The notes under the pieces are model-generated. The model saw only the letters and a program-made list of their open reading frames with translations. It was not told where the DNA came from and ran no database searches. This document shows positions 33,948-43,319 of a DNA stretch of 64,000 nucleotides, in pieces. A program made the translations under genes and the position numbers. This stretch comes from Prevotella aff. ruminicola Tc2-24 (GTDB lineage: Bacteria > Bacteroidota > Bacteroidia > Bacteroidales > Bacteroidaceae): positions 836,472 to 900,471 of the forward strand of contig NZ_FOIQ01000001.1 of assembly GCF_900110895.1 (NCBI RefSeq). Direction: 5' to 3'. The first letter of the stretch is position 1. Each line of letters begins with the position of its first letter.

Positions 33948-34312
33948 GAAAGAAGATACTCCTATTCATACTGTCCGCCGTCATGCTGGCGGCATGCGAC
34001 AACCAAAACTCTGTCAATATTCTGATCTCCAACAGCAGCGACCAGCCCCTGGAGAACAGAGAGGTCACCATCGCCCTTGACACCATCCGTCAATGGCTCG
34101 ATATCAGCATCAGCGACACACTAATCCTACTCAACGAGAAAAACCAGCCTCTGCCATATACTTACAGCAAAGACCGGTCTTCTATCTCATTCCGTGTTCC
34201 GAGCATCCAGCAACGGTCACAGAAGAATTTCTCCATTAATAAGTCCGATACCCAACTCCGTCAGAATCTCTTTGCCTTCAGGCGACGGAACATCGAGGTC
34301 AGACTGAAATAG
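33944..34312 (+). CDS. Small lipoprotein
   Basis: 122 residues; start chosen at the ATG that overlaps the stop of the previous gene (ATGA, 33944-33947). Lipobox MLAAC at about residues 14-18, then a short beta-rich domain (VNILISNSSDQPLENREVTI) with no recognised function. Longer in-frame extension upstream is inside the preceding gene and has no signal sequence, so is rejected. Converges on guaA with an 8-base gap and no visible terminator. Confidence 0.75.
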   Translation: MRKKILLFILSAVMLAACDNQNSVNILISNSSDQPLENREVTIALDTIRQWLDISISDTLILLNEKNQPLPYTYSKDRSSISFRVPSIQQRSQKNFSINKSDTQLRQNLFAFRRRNIEVRLK

Positions 34313-34320
34313 CCAGTTGA

Positions 34321-35931
34321 CTATTCCCACTCGATGGTTGCGGGTGGCTTCGACGAGATATCATAGCAAACACGATTCACACCACGCACCTTGTTGATAA
34401 TCTCGTTCGACACCTTAGCCATGAAGTCGTAAGGCAGATGAGCCCAGTCGGCCGTCATGGCATCAGTCGAGGTCACAGCGCGCAAGGCCACGGGATGCTC
34501 GTAGGTACGCTCATCACCCATCACACCCACACTGCGTACAGTAGAGAGCAGAATTGCTCCTGCCTGCCAGATCTGGTCGTAGAGCGACACCTCGATCTCA
34601 CCATCAGTCATCTGAGCAGGTACACCTGCAGCCAGGACCTTACGGGCCTCCTCACCAGAGAGTTTTACCTTATAATCGCGCAGACCGCGGATATAGATAT
34701 CGTCGGCATCCTGGAGCACACGTACCTTCTCGGGTGTGATATCACCGAGGATACGGACAGCCAGGCCCGGGCCTGGGAACGGATGACGGGTGATCAGATG
34801 CTCTGGCATACCGAGCTGACGCCCCACACGGCGCACCTCGTCCTTGAACAACCACTTCAGCGGTTCACAGAGCTGCAGATGCATCTCCTTCGGCAGTCCG
34901 CCCACGTTATGGTGACTCTTGATCACTTTTCCTGTGATGTTCAGCGACTCGATACGGTCGGGATAGATCGTACCCTGTGCCAACCACTTGGCGTCGGTAA
35001 TCTTCTTCGCCTCTGCGTTGAACACCTCCACAAAGTCGCGACCGATAATCTTACGTTTCTGCTCAGGGTCCGTCACACCAGCCAGATCACCGAAGAACTT
35101 CGCCGAAGCGTCGACACCAATCACGTTCAGACCGAGCACCTTGTAGTCGTCCATCACCTGTGTAAACTCGTTCTTACGGAGCATACCATGATCGACGAAA
35201 ATACAAGTCAGGTTCTTACCAATGGCACGGTTCAGCAGCACGGCTGCCACAGAGGAGTCGACACCACCCGACAAGCCGAGGATCACACGATCGTTACCCA
35301 ACTGAGCCTTCAGCTCTGCCACCGTCGAGTCGACGAACGAGGCTGCACTCCACTCCTGACGACTACCGCAGATGTCGACCACAAAGTTCTTCAGCAGCTG
35401 TGTGCCCTGCAGGGTGTGGAACACCTCGGGATGGAACTGCACAGCCCAGACTGGCTGCTGCTTACTGGCAAAAGCCGCATTCTTGACGTCAGCCGTAGAG
35501 CCGATTACCTCGAAGTTCTCGGGAATGGCGGTGATGGTGTCACCATGACTCATCCATACCTGTGAGTGCTGGTCGAAGCCCTTGAAGAGAGGGTTCGTCG
35601 TGTCCACCGTCTGGAGGTTCGCACGACCATACTCACGAGAGTCGGCCTTCTCCACTTTCCCGCCAAGCGTATGGGAGATGAACTGCGCGCCATAACAGAT
35701 ACCCAGTACAGGCAGCTTGCCGATAAACTGACTCAGGTCCACCTTGAATGCCTCCGGGTCGTGCACCGAGTACGGTGAACCACTCAGGATCACACCGATC
35801 ACCGACGGATCGTCCTTCGGGAACTTGTTGTAAGGCATAATCTCGCAGAAGGTGTCCAGCTCACGCACACGACGACCGATCAATTGGGTCGTCTGTGAGC
35901 CGAAATCCAAAATAATAATCTTCTGTGTCAT
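34321..35931 (-). CDS. guaA: GMP synthase (glutamine-hydrolysing)
   Basis: 536 residues. Class I glutamine amidotransferase domain first ([18 protein letters not shown] at the start, nucleophile Cys in LGICYGAQ, His/Glu in [10 protein letters not shown]), then the ATP-pyrophosphatase domain with [11 protein letters not shown], and the dimerisation domain ending KPPATIEWE. Converts XMP to GMP. Start set at [10 protein letters not shown] (35931); 20 further in-frame residues upstream lie inside the preceding gene. One base separates it from the MurU-like gene. Confidence 0.97.
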   Translation of the reverse strand: MTQKIIILDFGSQTTQLIGRRVRELDTFCEIMPYNKFPKDDPSVIGVILSGSPYSVHDPEAFKVDLSQFIGKLPVLGICYGAQFISHTLGGKVEKADSREYGRANLQTVDTTNPLFKGFDQHSQVWMSHGDTITAIPENFEVIGSTADVKNAAFASKQQPVWAVQFHPEVFHTLQGTQLLKNFVVDICGSRQEWSAASFVDSTVAELKAQLGNDRVILGLSGGVDSSVAAVLLNRAIGKNLTCIFVDHGMLRKNEFTQVMDDYKVLGLNVIGVDASAKFFGDLAGVTDPEQKRKIIGRDFVEVFNAEAKKITDAKWLAQGTIYPDRIESLNITGKVIKSHHNVGGLPKEMHLQLCEPLKWLFKDEVRRVGRQLGMPEHLITRHPFPGPGLAVRILGDITPEKVRVLQDADDIYIRGLRDYKVKLSGEEARKVLAAGVPAQMTDGEIEVSLYDQIWQAGAILLSTVRSVGVMGDERTYEHPVALRAVTSTDAMTADWAHLPYDFMAKVSNEIINKVRGVNRVCYDISSKPPATIEWE

Positions 35932-35932
35932 A

Positions 35933-36670
35933 TTATAAGTTGTTAATGAAAATTTCTGCTTCATGCAGAGAGTCGAGCTTGCCGACATCAAGAAGACGCA
36001 GGTCGCTTTTCTCCCAGCCGAGGAAGGCGCGCTGGTGACAATACTTCAGATAGAAATCAATGATGCCGAAGCGATCAGGCATCTCACTGAAGAGAGAGAA
36101 AACCTTCGGCGAAATCACATGGATACCCGAGAAAGCCAACTGCTTGAGTGCGGTCGTGTCGAGAGTCGGATACGGGCTCCGCACCTCACCAGTCTCGATG
36201 TTCGTCCACCCATCCAGCAGATACTCGTCGTCGAAGAGCAGGTAGCGTTTGGTCTTCCTGCGACTCACCAGCAACAGCGCATCGGGCTCATGCTCTTTGG
36301 CAAACGCATAAAGCGCGGCCAGATCGACATTGCTGAAGATATCGACATTATGGATAAGAACAGGTTCTAACGGGTCGAACAGCGGCAGAGCCTTCTTGAT
36401 ACCCCCGCCCGTCTCTAGCAGACCGTCGCTCTCATCACTGATCCGGATATCTATCCCAAAGAGATTCTGCTCTTCCAGATAATCGATGATCTGCTGAGCG
36501 AAATGGTGCACGTTGACCACGATCCGCTCAAAGCCGGCGGCTTTCAGTTTCATAACGACATGCCAGAGCAGGGGCTGTCCGTCCACCCTTACCAACGCCT
36601 TTGGCATCGCATCGGTAAGGGGCTTGAGACGAGTGCCCAACCCAGCCGCAAAAATCATCGCTTGCTTCAT
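35933..36670 (-). CDS. Sugar-1-phosphate nucleotidyltransferase, MurU-like
   Basis: 245 residues. Starts [26 protein letters not shown], the GxGTRxxPLT signature and PKAL lysine of NTP-transferases; [13 protein letters not shown] supplies the metal-binding Asp. Length and sequence resemble MurU (N-acetylmuramate-1-phosphate uridylyltransferase) and small mannose-1-phosphate guanylyltransferases. An AmgK-like sugar kinase at 39152-40696, the natural partner of MurU in cell-wall sugar salvage, is 2.5 kb away. Start fixed by the promoter at 36688-36718; the longer ORF would start inside it. Confidence 0.85.
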   Translation of the reverse strand: MKQAMIFAAGLGTRLKPLTDAMPKALVRVDGQPLLWHVVMKLKAAGFERIVVNVHHFAQQIIDYLEEQNLFGIDIRISDESDGLLETGGGIKKALPLFDPLEPVLIHNVDIFSNVDLAALYAFAKEHEPDALLLVSRRKTKRYLLFDDEYLLDGWTNIETGEVRSPYPTLDTTALKQLAFSGIHVISPKVFSLFSEMPDRFGIIDFYLKYCHQRAFLGWEKSDLRLLDVGKLDSLHEAEIFINNL

Positions 36671-36687
36671 CTTCCGCAATTTGCCTG

Positions 36688-36718
36688 CAAAATTACGAAA
36701 AGTCGAGCGCAAAACAAA
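36688..36718 (-). promoter_or_regulatory. Promoter of the MurU-like gene and guaA
   Basis: Minus strand: TTTG (36715-36718), 19 bases, TAATTTTG (36688-36695). Leader about 13 bases. Confidence 0.72.
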
Positions 36719-36792
36719 GAAACTCGTTTTCTTTTTTTCTGAAACAAAGTAATTTCGCCATCTTTGATGGTAGAGGTACGAATGTACCCCGT

Positions 36793-37596
36793 TCAGAACA
36801 CAGGGAGAGACAGAAGTTGCTGCATGATGGTGAGGGCCATGCGACGGTGCCCCTCATCATTAGGATGCAGACGGTCGTTCTCAGCATTCTTGAAGAACAG
36901 AGTCTGCTCATCCATCAACGGATAAAGTCCGCAAAGGGCATTGAGATCAATCACAGGCACAGCCCAGATATTCCCCGCCTCCTTCACCGACTGCACATAA
37001 GCATCGATATACTCCCCACACTTGTTGGTGTAGTCCTCACGGGGCTGCCAGTTGTACGTGTTCGCATAGAACTCGGCACGATGAATGGGTGTCAACAACA
37101 CGATCTGTTTCGACGGATAGCTCCGTTTCACATAGTCAAGTGCCTTATTGATTCGGCCACGATAGGTCGAGTCGGCCATCACGGGGTAACGGTGCCTGCG
37201 GTTCACGAGACGCTTTGCCTCATGGATGCCAGCCATCACCTGTTCATCCTTCTCCACGAACCACTCACCTATGGGGATGCCCGTATTGTAGTCGTTGGTA
37301 CCTATAAAAATCAGGATGGCATCAACCTCGTCGGCATGCTCTGCCTTCAGTCTATCGGTCTGGGCAGGGATATCATTCCACTCACGTCCGCTGATGCCAT
37401 AGACATAAGGCTCTATCTGGAGCCAGTCATTCAAGAAGCCCCAGTATTTCTTCTTTGAACCGCTGTTGGACGGATCGGTGATTGAATCGCCGAAATAGGC
37501 AACACGCTTACCCTGCCAGGGGTGACTGATCATATGCTGCGCCATGGCCGGCATGGTGAGCACGAGAACGAACAAGACTGTCAATAATCGTTTCAT
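36793..37596 (-). CDS. Exported SGNH/GDSL hydrolase
   Basis: 267 residues. Signal peptide of 19-20 residues (ending PAMAQ). Catalytic blocks of SGNH esterases: block I FGDSITD (nucleophilic Ser about residue 38), block III IFIGTNDYN, and block V RLHPNDEGH with the catalytic Asp/His. Likely a periplasmic carbohydrate esterase or lipase; substrate unknown. A TACCTTTG element lies 23 bases upstream of the start. Confidence 0.9.
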   Translation of the reverse strand: MKRLLTVLFVLVLTMPAMAQHMISHPWQGKRVAYFGDSITDPSNSGSKKKYWGFLNDWLQIEPYVYGISGREWNDIPAQTDRLKAEHADEVDAILIFIGTNDYNTGIPIGEWFVEKDEQVMAGIHEAKRLVNRRHRYPVMADSTYRGRINKALDYVKRSYPSKQIVLLTPIHRAEFYANTYNWQPREDYTNKCGEYIDAYVQSVKEAGNIWAVPVIDLNALCGLYPLMDEQTLFFKNAENDRLHPNDEGHRRMALTIMQQLLSLPVF

Positions 37597-37618
37597 TTTG
37601 TATCTTTATATTTTTATG

Positions 37619-37626
37619 CAAAGGTA
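37619..37626 (-). promoter_or_regulatory. -7 element of the SGNH hydrolase gene
   Basis: Minus strand TACCTTTG; no clear -33 box. Confidence 0.5.
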
Positions 37627-37795
37627 CGATTTTTTCTCGGGGAAACAGGTTTTCATCTGCCGCTTTTCACCAATAAGACACATTTTAAGAAACATATAAC
37701 ACATTCGTTACATCATCCACGAAGATCACGAAGGAGTATCACAGGAACAAAGTATGCACCTATCCGTGTAAACAGAAAATCATCCGATTTGGGTA

Positions 37796-37826
37796 TTGCA
37801 CGGATTAGTCGTTTATCGTACCTTTG
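37796..37826 (+). promoter_or_regulatory. Promoter of the MptD-like gene
   Basis: TTG (37796-37798), 20 bases, TACCTTTG (37819-37826); leader about 20 bases. Confidence 0.7.
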
Positions 37827-37851
37827 CCGACGATTTAATTATTAAAAGAAA

Positions 37852-38409
37852 ATGGACAAATCAATCAACTACGGGAGAATCTGCGGATTCACCATTCTCT
37901 ATGTCGTGACAACCTTCGCGACTGCTTTTCTCGGTTTTACAGCACCTCTCTGCTGGGTCGGTTTCCCTGTGATAGCCGCCCTGTTCGGAGCATTCTCTTA
38001 CTACATGATTGCTTCTAAGTGGAAGAGCTTCGGCGTGAGCACCTTACTGGCTGTCGTGCTTGCCGCCCTCCTGCTCATCCTCGACGAATGTACCCCCCCG
38101 AGATGCCTCTTGATCGTTATCGCTGGTGTACTGGGAGACATCGTTCGCATGGTGGCAGGTAACAAATCGCAAGAAGCCATGACCTTTGGCTACCCGATTC
38201 AGAGTATAGGCGTCATTGCATGGATCCTGCCCTTGTGGACCCATACCACATGGTATTACGAAGGAGCCACCAGAGAGATGAGTGCCGACTACGCGAAAGG
38301 ACTCATGGCATTTGCCAGTCCTTGGGCATTGATACTTCTGGTGCTTCTGACGGCGCTAGCAGGTTATATCGGCATCCGCTGTGCGGCAAAGATCAAACCA
38401 CAACCCTGA
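37852..38409 (+). CDS. MptD-family putative ECF transporter S component
   Basis: 185 residues, about five membrane helices, with the Trep_Strep/MptD layout (ICGFTILYVVTTFATAFLGFT; a middle cytosolic loop near residues 85-100; WYYEGATREMSADYAKG near 135-150). S components give substrate specificity to energy-coupling factor importers; no ECF ATPase or T component is encoded nearby, so it would rely on shared subunits elsewhere. Substrate unknown. Monocistronic, with a terminator right after. Confidence 0.8.
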   Translation: MDKSINYGRICGFTILYVVTTFATAFLGFTAPLCWVGFPVIAALFGAFSYYMIASKWKSFGVSTLLAVVLAALLLILDECTPPRCLLIVIAGVLGDIVRMVAGNKSQEAMTFGYPIQSIGVIAWILPLWTHTTWYYEGATREMSADYAKGLMAFASPWALILLVLLTALAGYIGIRCAAKIKPQP

Positions 38410-38425
38410 ATACAAGCCTTTTCAC

Positions 38426-38454
38426 AAAAAGGGGTGCCCTTCGGCACCCTTTTT
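38426..38454. terminator. Bidirectional terminator
   Basis: AAAAAGGGGTGCC, loop CTTC, GGCACCCTTTTT: strong stem with A and T runs on both sides, serving the MptD-like gene (plus) and the TIGR04076 gene (minus) that converge on it. Confidence 0.92.
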
Positions 38455-38466
38455 CTTATCAGCCCC

Positions 38467-38748
38467 CTAAGGAACTATTTCTATGATGAACTTAACGGTC
38501 TCACCGCAATCCGTGCATTGGTACGGACCGTTTCTTAAGTTGCCGCCTCTTCTGAATGCGTAGACAAACGGATAAATCGCGTTCATTGCTACCATACAGA
38601 CATTATCACTGTGTTCCTTATCGAGCATGCTTCCTTCGAAACAAACGACATCGCCCACCTTATACTTGGGACAATGACTCTCGATAACTGTTGCCTTTAC
38701 TTTATAATCAGCATACTTCGGGCTCACTTTCTCTTTGTTTTCTTCCAT
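38467..38748 (-). CDS. TIGR04076-family small protein
   Basis: 93 residues. The pattern KVKATVIESHCPKYKVGDVVCFEG, a central NAIYPFVYAFRRGG and a C-terminal CTDCGETVKFIIEI matches the TIGR04076 family of small Cys-containing proteins of unknown function. Five Cys in total, two as CTDC, suggest metal or redox chemistry. Cytosolic. It follows a small lipoprotein gene by 11 bases. Confidence 0.75.
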   Translation of the reverse strand: MEENKEKVSPKYADYKVKATVIESHCPKYKVGDVVCFEGSMLDKEHSDNVCMVAMNAIYPFVYAFRRGGNLRNGPYQCTDCGETVKFIIEIVP

Positions 38749-38759
38749 TTTTATAACAT

Positions 38760-39119
38760 CTATTTAAAGACGTCAGTGACACCATCAAGGATCCCCCGGA
38801 TCTCATTAAAGATGCCACGCAGACGATCGCTGACATTATCCTTGGCACCACGGGCCATATAGCCAGCACACTCTCCCTCCAAACGGCCGATCTTGGCCTT
38901 CTCCTGAGGGGTATAATCAAACTCGTGTTTCTTCACCCGTTTGGTGATCTTCACAAACTTCTTACCAGCATGCTCCCAATCGTTCAGATCGTAATAGCGA
39001 CTGTTGTCACGTAACTCATAGGAGAAATTCTCCAACTGGTTGATTGCTGCCTGCTTCGTGTAGCAGGAGGTCAATGTCAGTGCCAAAGCACCACAAATCA
39101 AAAGATGTCTTCCTTTCAT
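38760..39119 (-). CDS. Small hypothetical lipoprotein
   Basis: 119 residues; lipobox LTLTSC at about residues 14-19. The rest is a basic helical domain (NFSYELRDNSRYYDLNDWEHAGKKFVKI...) of the type common in uncharacterised Bacteroidales lipoproteins; no motif recognised. Lies 32 bases after the AmgK-RapZ gene and 11 before the TIGR04076 gene, so likely one transcript from 40705-40736. Confidence 0.75.
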   Translation of the reverse strand: MKGRHLLICGALALTLTSCYTKQAAINQLENFSYELRDNSRYYDLNDWEHAGKKFVKITKRVKKHEFDYTPQEKAKIGRLEGECAGYMARGAKDNVSDRLRGIFNEIRGILDGVTDVFK

Positions 39120-39151
39120 AATCTGTCAGTTTTATATAATTGGTAATATAC

Positions 39152-40696
39152 TTATCTTGCCTCAAGAACCTGAGTGACGGCCTGCTCCCGATGACAGATG
39201 CGGACCTCTACACCGAACTTCTCATGGATATGCTCCGCCAGATGCTGGGCGGAATAGACACTGCGATGCTGACCACCCGTACAGCCGAAAGAGAACATCA
39301 GCGAGGTGAAACCACGCTGGATATAACGGCGCACATGGGCATCAGCCAGTTTATAGACCGAATCGAGGAAGGTGAGGATCTCACCATCGTCTTCCAAAAA
39401 TCGGATGACAGGCTCGTCGAGCCCTGTTAACTGCTTATACGGCTCATAGCGGCCAGGGTTATGCGTACTTCGGCAGTCGAACACATAACCGCCACCATTA
39501 CCACTCTCATCCTCTGGGATGCCCTTACGATAGGAGAAGCTGAAGACCTTCACGACCAGAGGTCCCTGGGCATCATACTTCGAGAAGGTGGCAGGTCCGT
39601 CCTGCGGATGAGTCTTATAGGGGTTGAGCGACGTCGTCTTATAACCATCGGCCCGACTGGCAGTTGCCTCTATCTGGGCAAACTGTGGCAACTCTGTCAG
39701 ATGTTTCAGTATCTCCACCAGATAAGGATAGTGGAACTGCGAAGAGCTGTTCAGGAGCTCACGCAGGTTCTGTATAGCAGGCGGAATGCTGTCGATGAAG
39801 TGTTTCTTCTGCTCGAAATAGCCACGGAAGCCATAGGCACCCAGCACCTGAAGTGTGCGGAAGAGCACAAAGAGCGACAGACGATTGGCAAAATGGCGCA
39901 CAGGCGGCACCTCAGTATAGTTCTTCAGCGAGTTGTAGTACTCATACACCAAGTCGCGGCGCAGCTTGTGAGGATAGCGTGCACTGGCCTGCCAGAGAAA
40001 CGAGGCGAGGTCATAGTAGAACGGTCCTTTACGACCACCCTGATAGTCGATGAACCATGGATTACCATCGCGGTCGAGCATCACATTACGTGCCTGGAAG
40101 TCACGATAGAGAAAACAGTCGCCCACAGCAGAATCGTCGTTGGTCAGATCCTTGGCCAGCAATCGGAAGTCAGCCTCGAGCTTCAACTCATGGAAGTCTA
40201 TCTCCGTAGCTTTCAGAAAACAATACTTGAAGTAATTCAAGTCGAACAGCACACTGTCCACGTCAAACTCTGCCTGCGGATAGCAGTTCGAGAAGTCGAG
40301 GCCACGTGCTCCGCGGATCTGAACGTTTGGCAACTCACGGATGGTGCGCTTCAACAATTCCTGTTCCCTGAGCGTATACCGCCCACCAGCCTCACGACCG
40401 CCTTTGACAGCATCGAAGAGAGATACAGAGCCAAGATCGGTCTGCAGATAGCGCAAGCAATCGTCGCTGGTAGCAAGGATCTTTGGTACTGGGAGTTTCC
40501 GCTTATTGAAATGCTCCGTCAGGTATACAAAAGCATGATTCTCGTCACGACTGGTGCCAATAACACCGATGACAGTCTGTCCTTCCTCATCTGTCATACG
40601 GAAATACGAGCGATTGCTTCCTGCACCTGGCAACTGACGGACATCGGCTGGTTCTGTCCCTTTCCACTGTTTATATAGTTCTATCAGTTTCTCCAT
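39152..40696 (-). CDS. AmgK-like sugar kinase fused to RapZ C-terminal domain
   Basis: 514 residues. The N-terminal ~330 residues have the aminoglycoside-phosphotransferase fold, close to the anomeric MurNAc/GlcNAc kinase AmgK: ATP-binding GSNRSYFRM, catalytic loop YRDFQARNVM and metal-binding FIDYQGG. Residues ~369-514 match the C-terminal domain of RapZ, including SFSYRKGIP near the start and FSFGCTGGQHRSV, the phosphosugar-binding site of RapZ. The P-loop ATPase half of RapZ is absent. The fusion suggests a salvage kinase sensing glucosamine-6-phosphate or a related sugar phosphate. Start at 40696 agrees with the promoter at 40705-40736; the longer start at 40735 falls inside it. Confidence 0.85.
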   Translation of the reverse strand: MEKLIELYKQWKGTEPADVRQLPGAGSNRSYFRMTDEEGQTVIGVIGTSRDENHAFVYLTEHFNKRKLPVPKILATSDDCLRYLQTDLGSVSLFDAVKGGREAGGRYTLREQELLKRTIRELPNVQIRGARGLDFSNCYPQAEFDVDSVLFDLNYFKYCFLKATEIDFHELKLEADFRLLAKDLTNDDSAVGDCFLYRDFQARNVMLDRDGNPWFIDYQGGRKGPFYYDLASFLWQASARYPHKLRRDLVYEYYNSLKNYTEVPPVRHFANRLSLFVLFRTLQVLGAYGFRGYFEQKKHFIDSIPPAIQNLRELLNSSSQFHYPYLVEILKHLTELPQFAQIEATASRADGYKTTSLNPYKTHPQDGPATFSKYDAQGPLVVKVFSFSYRKGIPEDESGNGGGYVFDCRSTHNPGRYEPYKQLTGLDEPVIRFLEDDGEILTFLDSVYKLADAHVRRYIQRGFTSLMFSFGCTGGQHRSVYSAQHLAEHIHEKFGVEVRICHREQAVTQVLEAR

Positions 40697-40704
40697 ATCA
40701 AGTG

Positions 40705-40736
40705 CAAAATTAGGATTTTTACACGAGACCTCCAAA
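40705..40736 (-). promoter_or_regulatory. Promoter of the AmgK-RapZ operon, nearly leaderless
   Basis: Minus strand: TTTG (40733-40736), 20 bases, TAATTTTG (40705-40712). Predicted start about 40700, only a few bases before the ATG at 40696. Confidence 0.7.
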
Positions 40737-40890
40737 CTTATTGCAAAGTAATCGCCATCAACCCGTCAATTTATTTCTCCCGACCTGCATCTTTGCAACT
40801 ATGATGCCGCGACACATCGACAACCACCCAATTAGTATTCTCTATCTTTGCACGAAAAATGAAAATGCAAATGTTATGTTGTTATGTCTT

Positions 40891-40978
40891 GGAGTTTCCC
40901 CGGAGGAAAGTCGGGGTTTCCCCGGAGGAAAGTCGGAGTTTGCTCGGAGGAAAGTCGGAGTTTGCTCGGATGGTCTTC
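40891..40978. repeat. 22-base tandem repeat array, about 4 copies
   Basis: Units at 40891-40912, 40913-40934, 40935-40956 and a degraded fourth at 40957-40978. Core TTTNCTCGGAGGAAAGTC; the segment TTTCCTC-G-GAGGAAA is a near-perfect 7-bp palindrome, so each unit can form a short hairpin. No spacers, so not CRISPR. A second array is at 59881-59946. Confidence 0.9.
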
Positions 40979-40991
40979 ACATCAGAGCATT

Positions 40992-41129
40992 AAAAAACCA
41001 GGTATCTCACGACACCCGGTTCCAAAAAACAAACTACTTAAAAACTAATCTACTAAAACAAATCAAAAAAATATCTTTTACTCAAATGTCTCTAATACTA
41101 TCTTGCAGAACCCAAACATAAGATCCCAC
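40992..41129 (-). ncRNA. Candidate small RNA, about 135 bases
   Basis: A complete minus-strand transcription unit without a gene: promoter TTTG-N20-TACCTTTG at 41134-41165 and an 11-bp terminator hairpin (AACCGGGTGTC / GATACCTGGTT, two G-U pairs, loop GTGA) followed by T6 at 40992-41021. Between them is AU-rich sequence; the only ORF is 13 codons. Could be a trans-acting regulator or a leader of a lost gene. Confidence 0.6.
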
Positions 41130-41133
41130 GCTG

Positions 41134-41165
41134 CAAAGGTACAGCGATTTAAGATTACGCACAAA
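41134..41165 (-). promoter_or_regulatory. Promoter of the candidate small RNA
   Basis: Minus strand: TTTG (41162-41165), 20 bases, TACCTTTG (41134-41141). No gene follows for 430 bases. Confidence 0.7.
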
Positions 41166-41207
41166 TTTTTATGCAAGAAAAAAGAAAAAAGCAAATAAAA
41201 ATACTAC

Positions 41208-41240
41208 AAAAAGGGGACAGACAATCATGTCCATCCCCTG
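41208..41240 (-). terminator. Terminator of groSL
   Basis: Minus strand GGGGATGGACA / TGTCCCC stem with a 2-base bulge, then TTTTTG, 57 bases after the groL stop. Confidence 0.75.
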
Positions 41241-41296
41241 ATTTGTTATGTTAGGTTTGCAAAAATGTATCAATCGAACATCACGCTCTAACACTT

Positions 41297-42967
<1,671 letters not shown>

Positions 42968-43240
42968 TTACTTCTCAATCACTGCGAGAACGTCGCTCTG
43001 ACGCATCATCAGATACTTGGTTCCTTCGAACTCGAGTTCAGTGCCGCTATACTTGCCATAGAGCACCTCATCGCCCTCTTTCAGGATCATGGCCTCGTCC
43101 TTTGTACCCTGACCTACGGCTTTGATGGTTCCGTGGAGCGGTTTCTCCTTAGCGGTGTCAGGAATGATAATACCGCCAATCTTCTCTTCTGCAGGTGCTG
43201 GCAATACCAACACACGGTCTGCTAATGGTTTGATGTTCAT
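42968..43240 (-). CDS. groS: 10-kDa co-chaperonin GroES
   Basis: 90 residues. Start [33 protein letters not shown] includes the mobile loop (GGIIIP) that docks onto GroEL; ends DVLAVIEK. First gene of groSL. The upstream 80 bases carry a sigma-54-type promoter and no TAnnTTTG element. Confidence 0.98.
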   Translation of the reverse strand: MNIKPLADRVLVLPAPAEEKIGGIIIPDTAKEKPLHGTIKAVGQGTKDEAMILKEGDEVLYGKYSGTELEFEGTKYLMMRQSDVLAVIEK

Positions 43241-43280
43241 AATTCTATATTATTTTTTAAATAATTTCCGCCAACCCATC

Positions 43281-43296
43281 TGCCAAAAGCGTGCCA
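43281..43296 (-). promoter_or_regulatory. Sigma-54-type promoter of groSL
   Basis: Minus strand TGGCACGCTTTTGGCA; consensus TGGCACGNNNNTTGCA with one mismatch and the invariant GG-N10-GC spacing. Predicted start about 43270, 30 bases before the groS ATG. No housekeeping promoter element is found between 43241 and 43320. Confidence 0.7.
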
Positions 43297-43319
43297 AACG
43301 ACCCGCTTATGCCAACTTG

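Larger units (their letters stand above)
40697..41296. other. Gene-poor region with repeat array and candidate small RNA
   Basis: Contains, in order, the kinase promoter (40705-40736), an isolated TATCTTTG on the plus strand (40843-40850), the 22-base repeat array (40891-40978), a candidate small RNA (40992-41129) with promoter, and the groL terminator (41208-41240). No protein gene credible. Confidence 0.65.

Noticed and set aside
34438-35565. Long ORF (375 codons) opposite guaA
   Set aside because: Antisense shadow of a clearly conserved gene; composition rich in His/Thr/Leu as expected from reverse reading, no start signals or motifs. Same judgement for the long ORFs opposite 652-1680, 16150-18099 and 39152-40696.
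40891-40978. Possible CRISPR array
   Set aside because: Units are directly adjacent with no spacers, only 22 bases, and no cas genes are in the window.
40859-40993. Short ORF running through the 22-base repeats
   Set aside because: The repeat length is not a multiple of three, so the frame rotates through unrelated peptides; a TATCTTTG upstream has no -33 box. Treated as noncoding repeat.
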